Of a stretch of 64,000 bases of DNA, positions 9,019-18,061 are shown in pieces. Where the stretch lies: positions 62,001-126,000 of the forward strand of contig JAJEBT010000168.1 of NCBI GenBank assembly GCA_022822405.1, given 5' to 3'. Position numbers and translations under genes: made by a program. The notes below the pieces were generated by a model that saw nothing but the letters and a program-made list of their open reading frames with translations, made no database searches and was not told where the DNA came from. Every line of letters begins with the position of its first letter. Within the stretch, counting starts at the first letter, position 1. Source of the DNA: Alphaproteobacteria bacterium (GTDB taxonomy: Bacteria > Pseudomonadota > Alphaproteobacteria > MPNO01 > UBA830).

Positions 9019-10645
9019 CCGCGCCCTCGTCGAGGTGGATGACCTGTCGGTGTCGTTCGGACACGGGGACAGCGAGGTCCGCGCGGTGCGGCATGTCTCC
9101 TTCGACATCGGCAAGGGGGAGACAGTGGCCCTGGTCGGCGAATCGGGTTCGGGAAAAACGGTGACCGCGCTCTCGCTGATACAACTTCTGCCCTATCCGA
9201 CGGCGCATCATCCTTCGGGTTCGATCAGGCTCGATGACGACGAGATCGTGGGCGCCCCGGCTTCGCGGATGCGCGAGATACGCGGCAACCGGGTCGCGAT
9301 CATCTTTCAGGAGCCGCTGACCTCGCTCAACCCGCTGCACACCATCGAAAAACAGGTCGGCGAGATCCTCGCGGTTCACAAGAAGCTCGGCGGGACCTCG
9401 GCACGGGACCGCATCGTCGAACTTCTTGAAGAGGTCGGCCTTCCCGATGCCGAGACCCGGCTGCGTTCCTATCCCCACCAACTCTCCGGCGGCCAGCGCC
9501 AGCGCGTCATGATCGCGATGGCGCTGGCCAACGATCCCGATCTGCTCATCGCCGACGAGCCGACGACGGCGCTCGACGTGACCATCCAGGCCCAGATCCT
9601 GGCGCTGCTGCGGCGCCTCCAGCGCGAGCGCGGGATGTCGATGCTCCTGATCACGCACGACCTCGGGATCGTCCGGAAAACCGCCGACCGTGTCTGCGTG
9701 ATGACCGACGGCGAAATCGTCGAGACCGGCGACACGGCGCAGATATTCGGGAGCCCGGAACACGCCTACACGCGCCACCTGATCGGCTCCGAGCCGGCGC
9801 GGCGCCAGACCTGTGCCCGCGACGGGGCACCGGACGTGATCCGGGCCGACGGGCTGCGCATATGGTTTCCGATCCGCAGGGGAATATTGCGGCGCACGGT
9901 CGGGCATGTCCGGGCCGTGGACGGCGTCGACATCCGGATATGCGAGGGCCAGACGATCGGGGTCGTTGGCGAGTCGGGCTCCGGCAAGACAACGCTCGCC
10001 ATGGGGCTTCTGCGGCTCGAACGCAGCGAAGGCGCGATCAGCTTCCGCGGACAGCGCATTGACGCCAGCGGCTGGAAAGCCATGCGTCCGCTGCGCCGCG
10101 AGATGCAGATCGTGTTCCAGGATCCGTTCTCCTCGCTCTCGCCCCGGATGTCCGTCGGCCAGATCATCGAGGAAGGCCTGCAGGTCCACAGCCTCGTCGC
10201 CGAGGATTACGAGGCGCGGCGCGCCGTGATCGGAGAAGCCCTGCGCGAAGTCGGGCTCGACCCCGTTACCCAGGACCGCTATCCGCACGAATTCTCCGGA
10301 GGCCAGCGCCAGCGGATCGCCATCGCCCGGGCGATGGCCCTGAAACCGAAGTTCCTCATACTCGACGAGCCGACCTCGGCGCTCGATGTCTCGGTTCAGG
10401 CACAGATCATCGAGCTTCTTTCCGACCTGCAGGAGCGCCATCGGTTGGCCTATCTGTTCATCAGCCACGATCTGAAAGTGGTGCGCGCCCTGGCCGACGA
10501 ACTGATCGTGCTGAAGGATGGCCGGGTGGTGGAACAGGGACCGGCCGCCAAGATCTTCGAGGCCCCCCGAGAGGACTACACCCGGGCGCTCATGGCCGCC
10601 GCCTTCGACATCGAATCGCACGAGACCGACGCGGTAACGACCTGA
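9011..10645 (+). CDS. yejF: peptide ABC transporter fused ATP-binding protein YejF
   Basis: A 544-aa protein with two nucleotide-binding domains in one chain, as in YejF. The first Walker A is GESGSGKT (43-50) with LSGGQRQR and DEPTTALDV; the second is GESGSGKTT (about 320) with FSGGQRQR and DEPTSALDV. Both halves keep full motifs, so both sites should bind and hydrolyse ATP. GTG start at 9011, within the end of yejE. Last gene of the operon; the convergent marR gene ends 12 bases beyond, and I see no clear terminator in that gap. Confidence 0.94.
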   Translation: MTDRALVEVDDLSVSFGHGDSEVRAVRHVSFDIGKGETVALVGESGSGKTVTALSLIQLLPYPTAHHPSGSIRLDDDEIVGAPASRMREIRGNRVAIIFQEPLTSLNPLHTIEKQVGEILAVHKKLGGTSARDRIVELLEEVGLPDAETRLRSYPHQLSGGQRQRVMIAMALANDPDLLIADEPTTALDVTIQAQILALLRRLQRERGMSMLLITHDLGIVRKTADRVCVMTDGEIVETGDTAQIFGSPEHAYTRHLIGSEPARRQTCARDGAPDVIRADGLRIWFPIRRGILRRTVGHVRAVDGVDIRICEGQTIGVVGESGSGKTTLAMGLLRLERSEGAISFRGQRIDASGWKAMRPLRREMQIVFQDPFSSLSPRMSVGQIIEEGLQVHSLVAEDYEARRAVIGEALREVGLDPVTQDRYPHEFSGGQRQRIAIARAMALKPKFLILDEPTSALDVSVQAQIIELLSDLQERHRLAYLFISHDLKVVRALADELIVLKDGRVVEQGPAAKIFEAPREDYTRALMAAAFDIESHETDAVTT

Positions 10646-10657
10646 CGTGGCCGTTCG

Positions 10658-11200
10658 TCATCCGGCTCCAGACCGCACCTTGACCGCAGTCGGAGCCTCG
10701 CCTTGCCGGCGCTGTGTGCGTTCCACGAGTTCCGTGGCCCGTGCGTCCAGCCGCTCGGCGAGAGACAGGAACTTCCCGCGATCGGCCTCGCTCCAACCCT
10801 CGAACAGCAGGGTCTCGCGCTCTTGTGACCGTCGCGCGATACGCTCGTGCAAGGCCCGCCCCTCGGGGGTCAGCGAGAGAACCTTCTTGCGGCTGTCGTC
10901 CGGATGATCAGACCGCTCGACGAACCCGCGTTCGAGCAGCCGGTGAACGGTGCGGCTCACGTTGCTCTTGTCGAGTACAGCGAGGTCGGCAATTTCGCTG
11001 GCGGTCGCCTGGCCAAGCAACCCGAGCGAGGCCGTGATCCTCCATTCCAGCACGCTGACCCCGAACTCGCGGCCATAGACCCGGGCCGCCCAGAGCATGA
11101 GCCTGTTGGAAAGCCGCGATATCCGGAATCCCGTAATGCCGCCGAGGTTGTACGGTTCGATCCCGGTCGACGGTTCGCGATCTGCCAAGGCGCGCCTCAC
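10658..11200 (-). CDS. MarR family transcriptional regulator
   Basis: A 180-aa winged-helix repressor of the MarR type. The helix-turn-helix lies around ATASEIADLAVLDKSNVSRTV (residues 65-85), followed by the wing with ERSDHPDDSRKKVLSLT. It shares a GTGA 4-base overlap with the sulfatase gene upstream, so it is the second gene of a two-gene operon. An inverted repeat at 12773-12798, in front of that operon, is a candidate site for autoregulation. MarR proteins of catabolic clusters are usually released by an aromatic ligand; the ligand here is unknown. Confidence 0.88.
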   Translation of the reverse strand: MRRALADREPSTGIEPYNLGGITGFRISRLSNRLMLWAARVYGREFGVSVLEWRITASLGLLGQATASEIADLAVLDKSNVSRTVHRLLERGFVERSDHPDDSRKKVLSLTPEGRALHERIARRSQERETLLFEGWSEADRGKFLSLAERLDARATELVERTQRRQGEAPTAVKVRSGAG

Positions 11201-12729
11201 TCGAGATGTTCGGGAAGCCGGTCGAGGATCGGGCCCGGGCGCGCGTGAATCATTTCCGTGAGCTGGCGACGAAGCAGCTGATGGCCGGTATCGTCGAACA
11301 GGTTCTCCATCTCGTCCGGATCGTCTTCCAGATCATACATTTCGCCGGCGCCGGAAATCAGGTCGAGCGTCAGCTTGGCGGATCCGGTGCGGACGGTCCG
11401 GAGTTGCAGCTCGACCCCGGTGCGGCTGGGATGCATGTTCCATTCGCTGTAGGCCACGTCGCGGCCGAGCGTGCCCGCAATCACCGGGCGCAGCGACCGG
11501 CTCTGGATGTCCTCGGGCTGATCGATGCCCGCAAGGTCGTAGAAGGTGGCGGCGAGGTCCAGCGTGGACACCGGGTCGGCGACGACCTGGCCTTCGGGGA
11601 TACCGGGTCCGGCCATGATCATCCCGACGCGGAGCAAGCCTTCATAGGGGGTCGGGCCCTTGAGGTAGAGACCGTGGTCCCCGAGAAGGTCGCCATGATC
11701 CGTCGTGAACACGACCAGCGTGTCCCTGTCGAGCCCGAGCAGGCGCAGGCGCTCGAGGATGCGCCCGACCCCGTCGTCGACGAACGATATCTCGCCATAG
11801 TAGTTGGCGGTCATTTCGGCGAGCTGTCTGTCCGTCTGGGGCTCGATTCGGCTGTATTCCCGCCGCAGGATGCGGGACCGTTCCGTCCTGCCCAGGGGTT
11901 CGCGTTCGAGCGCCTCGCGGTGCCACCAGGGCCGGCGATCGAGATCGCGCCGATGAGTCCGGGAAATATCGACACCGTCAGCGTCGTGCAGCCGGCTCCA
12001 CGGCTCGGGACAGTCGAACGGATGATGCGGGTCGGGATAGGATGCCCACAGGCAGAACGGCCGTTCGCCCTGCTGTTGGTCGAGGAACGCCAGCGTGCGG
12101 TCGGTCACCCAGGTCGTCGAATGCCACAGGGCCGGCAATCTGGAAAACCAGGTCTGGGCCGCCGCCGGCTCCGGCCCGAAATCCTCGGCCCACAACCTCC
12201 ATGCCTCGCCGTTCCCGCCGTGTTCCCAGAACCAGCGTTCGAAGTGCTGGCCGCGCGGCGGTTCTTCACAGGGCAGCAGATCATGCCAATGGCCCAGAAT
12301 CATCATCTCCACGGTCTCGAATCCCATGTACGGGCCGGACCAGTCGTCAGGAAACGATGCGGATTCCGCGCGGCTCTCCGGCGCGCCGTGGGGGGTTGCG
12401 GCCGGATCCTCGCCGAAATGCCCCTTGCCGATGAAATGACTCCGGTAACCGGCGGCGGAAAGCCGCCCGGCCCAACCTCGTTCGCCCGTCCGGGCGTCGA
12501 GGCTCACATGATTGTCGTAGACGCCGTGGCTCAGCGGCAGCAGCCCGGTGAGAATCGATGCGCGGGCCGGCTGGCACACCAGGTTCGGCGTGATCGCGGC
12601 CGAAAACCGTGTGCCGTTCGCGGCCATCCGGTCGAGATGCGGCGTACGGATCCGGCGCCCTTCGAATCCGAAGCAGTCCCAGCGATGCTGGTCCGACGTG
12701 ATCAGGAGGATGTTCGGTGAATTCTGCAA
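11197..12729 (-). CDS. sulfatase (arylsulfatase-like, Cys-type)
   Basis: A 510-aa alkaline-phosphatase-superfamily sulfatase. CQPAR at residues 52-56 is the CxPxR signature whose cysteine is converted to formylglycine. Metal ligands are seen in SDQ (12-14) and in TTDHGDLLGDHG near residue 345. No signal peptide, so it should act in the cytoplasm on an imported sulfate ester. It starts with TTG at 12729, has a weak ribosome binding site, and overlaps marR at its end. The adjoining ring-cleavage genes suggest an aryl or phenolic sulfate, but the substrate cannot be read from the sequence. No dedicated formylglycine-generating enzyme is present in the window. Confidence 0.9.
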   Translation of the reverse strand: MQNSPNILLITSDQHRWDCFGFEGRRIRTPHLDRMAANGTRFSAAITPNLVCQPARASILTGLLPLSHGVYDNHVSLDARTGERGWAGRLSAAGYRSHFIGKGHFGEDPAATPHGAPESRAESASFPDDWSGPYMGFETVEMMILGHWHDLLPCEEPPRGQHFERWFWEHGGNGEAWRLWAEDFGPEPAAAQTWFSRLPALWHSTTWVTDRTLAFLDQQQGERPFCLWASYPDPHHPFDCPEPWSRLHDADGVDISRTHRRDLDRRPWWHREALEREPLGRTERSRILRREYSRIEPQTDRQLAEMTANYYGEISFVDDGVGRILERLRLLGLDRDTLVVFTTDHGDLLGDHGLYLKGPTPYEGLLRVGMIMAGPGIPEGQVVADPVSTLDLAATFYDLAGIDQPEDIQSRSLRPVIAGTLGRDVAYSEWNMHPSRTGVELQLRTVRTGSAKLTLDLISGAGEMYDLEDDPDEMENLFDDTGHQLLRRQLTEMIHARPGPILDRLPEHLE

Positions 12730-12772
12730 CGGCGGTCTCGTAAAGCGGCAGCGTCGAGCGACAGGGCGAAGG

Positions 12773-12798
12773 TGCCAAATATAGTTGGCATCGCAACT
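12773..12798 (-). promoter_or_regulatory. inverted-repeat operator and promoter of the sulfatase-marR operon
   Basis: Two overlapping dyads lie 44-70 bases upstream of the sulfatase start: TGCCAA-N6-TTGGCA at 12773-12790 (spacer nearly symmetric, ATATAG) and AGTTG-N6-CAACT at 12783-12798. On the minus strand the spacer contains TATATT (12783-12778), a fair -10 box, with TTCCAA 17 bases upstream as a weak -35. A MarR dimer bound here would block the promoter. The operator reading is inference from position and symmetry. Confidence 0.5.
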
Positions 12799-12861
12799 TT
12801 TTGGAACAGCCGGAATCGCATCGGCGGCCGTGCTGCGGGAAACCGCCCCGATGCCCGGCGA

Positions 12862-14418
12862 TCAGGTCCCGACCGCGCGGTGCCGGTCCTCCTGATAGGC
12901 TTCGCGGAGGAGCGGTTTCTGCACCTTGCCCGACGGCGTCTTCGGAATGCTCTCGACGAACGTGATCTCGCGCGGCCGCTTGTAGCGGGCCAGCTGCTCC
13001 GTGCAGTATTCGCCCAGATCCTCTTCCGAGACCTCCATTCCAGGCGCCCTGACCACGTAGGCGATCAGCGCCTCTCCCCAGCGCTCGTCCGGCACCCCGA
13101 ACACGACGCAGTCGGCGATGTCGGGGCGCGCTTCGAGAACCTGCTCCACCTCCCTCGGGTAGATGTTGATCCCGCCGGAAATGATCATCTCCTTGGAGCG
13201 TCCGACCAGAGTGACGAAACCGTTCTCGTCCATCACCGCAAGATCGCCGGACCATCCCCATCCGTCGCCCTTCCTGAAATACCGTTCGGTCTCGGCGCTG
13301 TCCTCAAAATACCCCTCCATCATGAACGGTCCCCGCGCGATCAGTTCGCCGACCTCCCCCGCCGCAACCGGCGTGCCGTCGTCGTCGACGATGCGGAGAT
13401 CGACCCCGGCCGCGGCCTGGCCGATGGAGCCCGGATGGGCTTCCGCCTGCCACGGCTTGAGGATGGTCAGGGGCCCGGTCTCGGACTGCCCGTAATGGTC
13501 GGTGTAGTCGCAGTGGGGAAGGGCCGACCTGCATTCGGCGATCAGCCCCGCCGGCGTCGGCGCACCGCCGACGCCGACATTCAGGAGCGAGGCCAGGCGC
13601 CGGGGATCGAAGTCCGGCGAATCGAGGATATCCCGCATCTGCACCGGGACCAGGAATACCGACGAGATCCCGTGCCGCTCAACCTGTGCAATGAACTCGC
13701 CCGCGTTCCATCTCCTGATGATCACCGACGTGCAGCCCGCGAGCACGGTCGCCTGGTACCAGATCATCAACCCGACGGCGTGAAACATCGGCGTCACGAC
13801 GCCGGCGACGTCGGCGCCGGTCACGCGGTGCTCGAGCGCCGTGGTCCAGGCCGAAACCTGGCGGGCAGCATGACTTACGACGGCACCCTTGGGCTCTCCC
13901 GTGGTTCCGCCCGTGAACGTCATCGCCACCGGATCCGAGGGATCGATCTCCACGCCGGGCTCGCCCTCCGGCTGTTCGGCAAGGGTGCCCTGGAAGCCGG
14001 GCTCGCCGCCGTCCCCGTCATCCCCGACGACAACGACGGCGGCAACGGAATCCGACCCGCCGGCAATCCCGGCGATCGCCTCGGCATGCATTTTGTCGGT
14101 CACCACGACGCGCGGTCTGGTGCGCTCGATGATGCGCACGATTTCGGGCACGGCATACATCGGCGAGATGTGCACGAGCACGCTGCCTGCCCGCGCGTTT
14201 CCGAAATGGACGATCCCGTACTCGATGCCATTGAACAGGATACAGGCGACGCGGTCGCCCTTCCGGACGCCGTTCGAGATCAGGAAATGCGCGAACCGGT
14301 TCGCCAGCCGGTCGTACTCGGCGAACGTCACCGAGAGGCCGTCGCCCACTACCGCCGGCTTCTGCGGCGCGCGTTGCGCGGCCAGTTTCAGAATTTCACC
14401 CAGTCCCATCGGCATCAT
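12862..14418 (-). CDS. AMP-dependent acyl-CoA synthetase/ligase
   Basis: Activates a carboxylic acid as its CoA thioester through an acyl-adenylate. Motifs are in order: TFTGGTTGEPKG (P-loop-like), YGQSETGP, GWGWSGDLAVMDENGF and GRSKEMIISGGINIYP, and the catalytic lysine in PKTPSGKVQKP near the C-terminus. Length is 518 aa from the ATG at 14418; two further in-frame ATGs follow at 14415 and 14409. The frame extends upstream to 14595 without family resemblance. It is divergent from the VOC-hydrolase operon and about 130 bases upstream of the sulfatase, so it probably belongs to the same catabolic block. The acid substrate is unknown. Confidence 0.9.
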   Translation of the reverse strand: MMPMGLGEILKLAAQRAPQKPAVVGDGLSVTFAEYDRLANRFAHFLISNGVRKGDRVACILFNGIEYGIVHFGNARAGSVLVHISPMYAVPEIVRIIERTRPRVVVTDKMHAEAIAGIAGGSDSVAAVVVVGDDGDGGEPGFQGTLAEQPEGEPGVEIDPSDPVAMTFTGGTTGEPKGAVVSHAARQVSAWTTALEHRVTGADVAGVVTPMFHAVGLMIWYQATVLAGCTSVIIRRWNAGEFIAQVERHGISSVFLVPVQMRDILDSPDFDPRRLASLLNVGVGGAPTPAGLIAECRSALPHCDYTDHYGQSETGPLTILKPWQAEAHPGSIGQAAAGVDLRIVDDDGTPVAAGEVGELIARGPFMMEGYFEDSAETERYFRKGDGWGWSGDLAVMDENGFVTLVGRSKEMIISGGINIYPREVEQVLEARPDIADCVVFGVPDERWGEALIAYVVRAPGMEVSEEDLGEYCTEQLARYKRPREITFVESIPKTPSGKVQKPLLREAYQEDRHRAVGT

Positions 14419-14584
14419 CTCAACGTCAAACCCGGCCCGGTCGACGACCGCCGCACAATATGCCGTTACGCCCCGTCGCCGTCCATACGGACGGCCCGGC
14501 GGCGTCGCCCGGGTTGATCCGCAACCGCGCCGCCAGTAGAGTTTTTTCGTGCGCCATCCGCATGCCACCGACGGAGGACAGGAC

Positions 14585-15571
14585 ATGGCACTCACCGGGA
14601 TCGACGCCGTCGTCTACGGTGTCGCAAACATGGAAAAAAGCCGACGGCACTTCACCGACTGGGGCCTCCGGGAGACTTCGTCATCGGCTGATACCGCCGT
14701 CTTCGCCACCGAGGACGGCTGCGAGGTCGTCCTCCGGCCCCGAACCGACAAGACGCTGCCCAAGGCCATCCAGAGGGGCTCGACGGTTCGCGAGATCGTC
14801 TGGGGCGCAACGTCGAAGGCGGATCTCCGGCGCATCGAGAGGGAACTCGCGCGGGACCGCAGGGTGACAGTCGACGACGACGGCGTCATCCATTCCACCG
14901 ACGATCTCGGCCTCGGGATCGCATTCCGCAAGACTGTCCGCAGGCGTGTCCGGAACCGGCGCCAGCCGATGAATTCCCTGGCTGCGCCGGACCGTGTGGA
15001 TGCCCGCGCCACCTACCACGAGCGCGCCCGCCCCAGTCATATCGGTCATTGCGTGTTCATGGCGCCCGACATCGGAAAGATGGAGGCCTTCTATACCGAG
15101 CGGCTGGGCTTTCACGTCTCCGACTACTACACGGGCCGCGGCGTGTTCCTGCGTGCTGCGCCCCGCGGCGGCCACCACAACCTGTTCTATCTCGAAAGCG
15201 CCGACGGCAGGCCGGCAATCAACCACGTCGCCTTCGGCGTGCAAGACGTGCACGAACTCTTCGCCGGCGGCACCTACTTCCAGAACCGGGGCCACAAGGT
15301 CCAGGTGGGGCCGGGGCGCCACCATATCTCGTCCTGCTATTTCTGGTATTTCGACTGCCCGGCCGGCGGCGCCACCGAGTATTTCTGCGATGAGGATTTC
15401 CTGACCGAGGACTGGATGCCCGGACATTGGGATCCGGCGCCCGAGACCTTCGCCGAGTGGATGCTGGCGGACGGGCTCAAGCGCCCGAAGGCCCAGCCGC
15501 CCACCCGCGAGAAACGCGACATGAAACTGCGCCAGAAACCCCGTGTCCGCGAGCGCGCGGACGCCGCGTGA
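14585..15571 (+). CDS. two-domain VOC protein, probable extradiol dioxygenase
   Basis: A 328-aa protein with two vicinal-oxygen-chelate domains (about residues 4-120 and 148-285). The C-terminal domain keeps the likely iron ligands: His in SHIGHCVF, His in INHVAFGV and Glu in ATEYFCDED, as in type I extradiol ring-cleaving dioxygenases. The N-terminal domain is degenerate, as usual. ATG at 14585 follows GGAGGACAGG. A dienelactone hydrolase gene starts 9 bases after the stop, supporting a ring-cleavage role. The Arg/Lys-rich tail after residue 300 is unusual. A glyoxalase-type role cannot be excluded. Confidence 0.8.
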   Translation: MALTGIDAVVYGVANMEKSRRHFTDWGLRETSSSADTAVFATEDGCEVVLRPRTDKTLPKAIQRGSTVREIVWGATSKADLRRIERELARDRRVTVDDDGVIHSTDDLGLGIAFRKTVRRRVRNRRQPMNSLAAPDRVDARATYHERARPSHIGHCVFMAPDIGKMEAFYTERLGFHVSDYYTGRGVFLRAAPRGGHHNLFYLESADGRPAINHVAFGVQDVHELFAGGTYFQNRGHKVQVGPGRHHISSCYFWYFDCPAGGATEYFCDEDFLTEDWMPGHWDPAPETFAEWMLADGLKRPKAQPPTREKRDMKLRQKPRVRERADAA

Positions 15572-15580
15572 GGATCAGCC

Positions 15581-16288
15581 ATGAGCTCGAATGCAACCTA
15601 CAGGACGGCAACCGTCGACGGCAGCGACATGCGGATTTTCGTCGACCTCCCGGCCGGATCCGGGCCCTTCCCCGCGGTTGTCGTGGCGCATCACCGCGCG
15701 GGCGTGGACGCTGCCACTACCAAGTTCGTCCAGGATCTCGCGGGACTTGGTTATGCCGCCGTCGCGCCCGACCTGCACCACCGCCGCCCCGAGGGCGAGG
15801 ACACCCGGGAATCCCTGGCCCGGCTCGATGACATCGAGATCGTCGCCGACCTGCGAGCCGCCGTCGATTGCCTCGGCGAACTCGGTACGGTCGACAGCAG
15901 CCGCATAGCCATCGCTGGCCACTGCATGGGCGGACGGGTGTCGTTCCTGGGAGCGGCCGAGATCCCGGCATTCAAGGCCAATGTCGTCTATTACGGCGGC
16001 AACATGTTCCGGATCTGGGGCAATGGCGACGCGACGCCGTTCGAGAAGCTCGACGGGCTTCGGGGGCCGGTCATCGGCTTCTTCGGAAACGACGACGAGA
16101 ATCCGTCTCCCGAGGATGTTGCAAAGATCGATACAAGGTTGACCGAGCTTGGCGTGGTCCACGAGTTCCATGCCTATGACGGCTGCGGGCACGCGTTTCA
16201 GAACTTCACGAACCCGGCCGGTTACCGGGCCGCCGCGACCTCCGATTCGTTCGCAAAGATGGCTGCCTGGCTCGCCGCCAACCTGTAG
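15581..16288 (+). CDS. dienelactone hydrolase family protein
   Basis: A 235-aa alpha/beta hydrolase of the DLH family, which hydrolyses lactones formed in aromatic degradation. The triad is visible: Cys in GHCMGG (about residue 110), Asp in FGNDDENPS and His in GCGHAFQNF. It keeps the cysteine nucleophile typical of true dienelactone hydrolases. ATG at 15581 lies 9 bases after the VOC dioxygenase gene, so the two are co-transcribed. The convergent radical SAM gene ends 21 bases beyond. Confidence 0.9.
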   Translation: MSSNATYRTATVDGSDMRIFVDLPAGSGPFPAVVVAHHRAGVDAATTKFVQDLAGLGYAAVAPDLHHRRPEGEDTRESLARLDDIEIVADLRAAVDCLGELGTVDSSRIAIAGHCMGGRVSFLGAAEIPAFKANVVYYGGNMFRIWGNGDATPFEKLDGLRGPVIGFFGNDDENPSPEDVAKIDTRLTELGVVHEFHAYDGCGHAFQNFTNPAGYRAAATSDSFAKMAAWLAANL

Positions 16289-16309
16289 GGCTTCGGGAGC
16301 CCGGCGCGG

Positions 16310-17275
16310 TCATGCGCCGGTGCAGCGTCCTCCGCCGAGCACGCAGAAGCTTGCACAGTAGGGGTGGTTCAGGGGAACGCTTTCCGAGGCCTCAGCGAGT
16401 GTCGCGCCCATCTCGAACTCCCGGCCGTAGGGCAGCAGCGTGCACGGCACGACCACTGGGCCGTCGGCGCCCTTGCGCCTGACCACCATCCGCGAGTTCG
16501 CGCACATCATCGCATCCGGCGAGACCCCGAGGAGATCCCAGCAGCCGGTGGTGATCTCAGGGACGTCGACGCCGTCTTCCATTTCCGGGAAGAGCACCAG
16601 ATCGGCGGGGTCCCGAGCGTCGATTCCGATCCCCAGCCGGGTGAACAGCCGCGCATAGCCGGCGCGGAGCACATCCTCGCTCTCTCCGTCGAAGGTGCGG
16701 CCGGCGATGGTGATGCGGAAACCGTGCGACGAAAGCCAGACGAGGCCGTCGATCATCGGCTGCCAGCTCTGCGGGCCGCGTTCGGTTTCATGCCGAGCAC
16801 GGTCATGATGATCGATCGATACGCGCAGGCACAGCCTGTCGCCGTAGGCGTCGCGCAGACGGAGCAGCCCGTCACGCTGCTTCCACATCGGTTTCATCGC
16901 GTTGGTCAGCACCAGCGCCTCGAAACCCCGATCCAGCGTGAGGTCGAGAATCTCGATGATCTCGGGGTTCATGAAGGGTTCGCCGCCGGTGAACCCGATC
17001 TCCTGCGTACCCAGGCCCTCATCCGCGATCTCGTCGAGATAGGCCCGGACATCGGCGGCAGAGATATAGGACAGGCGGTCGTTGAGCGGACTCGATTCGA
17101 TGTAGCAGCCGGCGCAGGTCAGGTTGCAGAGCGTGCCGGTGTTGAACCAGAGCGTATCCAGCCCCGTCAACGCGACCTTGGCCCGGGCTTCGCCGCTTGC
17201 GGTGCAGTGCGGATCGCCGAACTTGGAAGGCAGAGGCGAGTCCCCGGCAGACGGGGCACCGTAATGATCAAGCAT
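16310..17275 (-). CDS. radical SAM protein with C-terminal cysteine cluster
   Basis: A 321-aa radical S-adenosylmethionine enzyme. CNLTCAGC at residues 50-57 is the CxxxCxxC site for the SAM-binding 4Fe-4S cluster, and GFTGGEPFMNPE is the SAM-contacting GGE motif. Seven more cysteines cluster in the C-terminal third (GCW, MMCANS, VPCTLL, YCASFC, GGRC), a pattern like SPASM-type auxiliary iron-sulfur sites. I see no precursor peptide or maturase partner nearby. Start ATG at 17275 begins at the family-like MLDHYG; longer frames upstream are not convincing. Function unknown. Confidence 0.85.
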   Translation of the reverse strand: MLDHYGAPSAGDSPLPSKFGDPHCTASGEARAKVALTGLDTLWFNTGTLCNLTCAGCYIESSPLNDRLSYISAADVRAYLDEIADEGLGTQEIGFTGGEPFMNPEIIEILDLTLDRGFEALVLTNAMKPMWKQRDGLLRLRDAYGDRLCLRVSIDHHDRARHETERGPQSWQPMIDGLVWLSSHGFRITIAGRTFDGESEDVLRAGYARLFTRLGIGIDARDPADLVLFPEMEDGVDVPEITTGCWDLLGVSPDAMMCANSRMVVRRKGADGPVVVPCTLLPYGREFEMGATLAEASESVPLNHPYCASFCVLGGGRCTGA

Positions 17276-17546
17276 GTCCGCGACTATAGGACATCGGAAC
17301 CGGCAGGTCGACATCCCTGCTCCCCTCTGCTCCCCTCCGGGGAGCCGGCGCCCCGGGCCGCATCCTCGAACCGAACCGCGGCCCGTTCGCCGCGCGCGGC
17401 GCGATATCGCCTCTTCCCGGACCGCCGTTCCGGGACGGGGAACTGAAACGGGGTTGTCTCGCAACCGTGAAGCAGGCACAATTCCCGGCAATTCTGCGGC
17501 CCCGGAAACCCGTACGGTCGCGGTCTTCAGGCAGGAGGATATGGCA

Positions 17547-17990
17547 ATGGCGGTCGACGAGCTCAATCATATCAATATCCGGACCCTGTTGATGGAGGAG
17601 ACCAAGGATTTCTTCGTGGACGTCGTGGGCCTCAAGGTCGGTTTCCGACCGGAATTCCCCAATCACGGCTACTGGCTCTATTGCGGAGATGTCGCCATCG
17701 TTCATCTCTCGCCAAGCGAGGACGAGAGCGAACGGCGAACGGTAGCGGAGGGCATGGGCGACGGCCTCGACCACATCGGACTTTCGGCCCATGACCTGGA
17801 GGGCACGGAAGAGACGCTCAGGAAACACGATGTGCAGTACTGCAAGAGGCTCGCCGCTAGTGGACAGCTGGTCCAGGTGTTCTTCCACGACCCCAACGGC
17901 GTACTGGTCGAGGTGGCTTTCGACGCGGCGGCCGAAGGGGTGACTCCGGAGACCTTCACGCCTCTCGAGGCGCCGGGACTCGGCGTTTAG
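17547..17990 (+). CDS. VOC family (glyoxalase-like) protein
   Basis: A single-domain VOC protein of 147 aa. Metal-site positions appear as His in LNHINIRT, His in LDHIGLSA and Glu in VLVEVAFD, the pattern of glyoxalase/dioxygenase-type VOC folds. Two ATGs are close together; the second, at 17547, sits 8 bases after AGGAGG while the one at 17541 is too near, so 17547 is preferred. It probably acts on a small carbonyl or aromatic compound; nothing more specific is supported. It lies 71 bases upstream of dps but dps has its own promoter. Confidence 0.8.
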   Translation: MAVDELNHINIRTLLMEETKDFFVDVVGLKVGFRPEFPNHGYWLYCGDVAIVHLSPSEDESERRTVAEGMGDGLDHIGLSAHDLEGTEETLRKHDVQYCKRLAASGQLVQVFFHDPNGVLVEVAFDAAAEGVTPETFTPLEAPGLGV

Positions 17991-18005
17991 GATTTCACGC
18001 GCCCC

Positions 18006-18057
18006 TTGAAAAATCGGGCGCACCTCCTATATTGGAATCATTCCAATGTAGGAGGTG
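18006..18057 (+). promoter_or_regulatory. dps promoter with Fur-family (Irr/PerR-like) operator
   Basis: TTGAAA at 18006-18011 and TATATT at 18028-18033, 16 bases apart, form a strong sigma-70-type promoter. Overlapping the -10 box is a perfect 7-1-7 dyad, TTGGAAT-C-ATTCCAA (18032-18046), the architecture of Fur-superfamily sites, close to PerR and Irr boxes. The dyad is the core of a larger 37-base inverted repeat (18021-18057, 18-base arms, one mismatch) that also includes the AGGAGG of dps. Regulation by iron or peroxide is inferred. Confidence 0.7.
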
Positions 18058-18061
18058 AATC

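Noticed and set aside
16310-17546. Radical SAM gene as part of a RiPP cluster
   Set aside because: No short precursor-like ORF with a good ribosome binding site and no transporter or peptidase partner found on either side.
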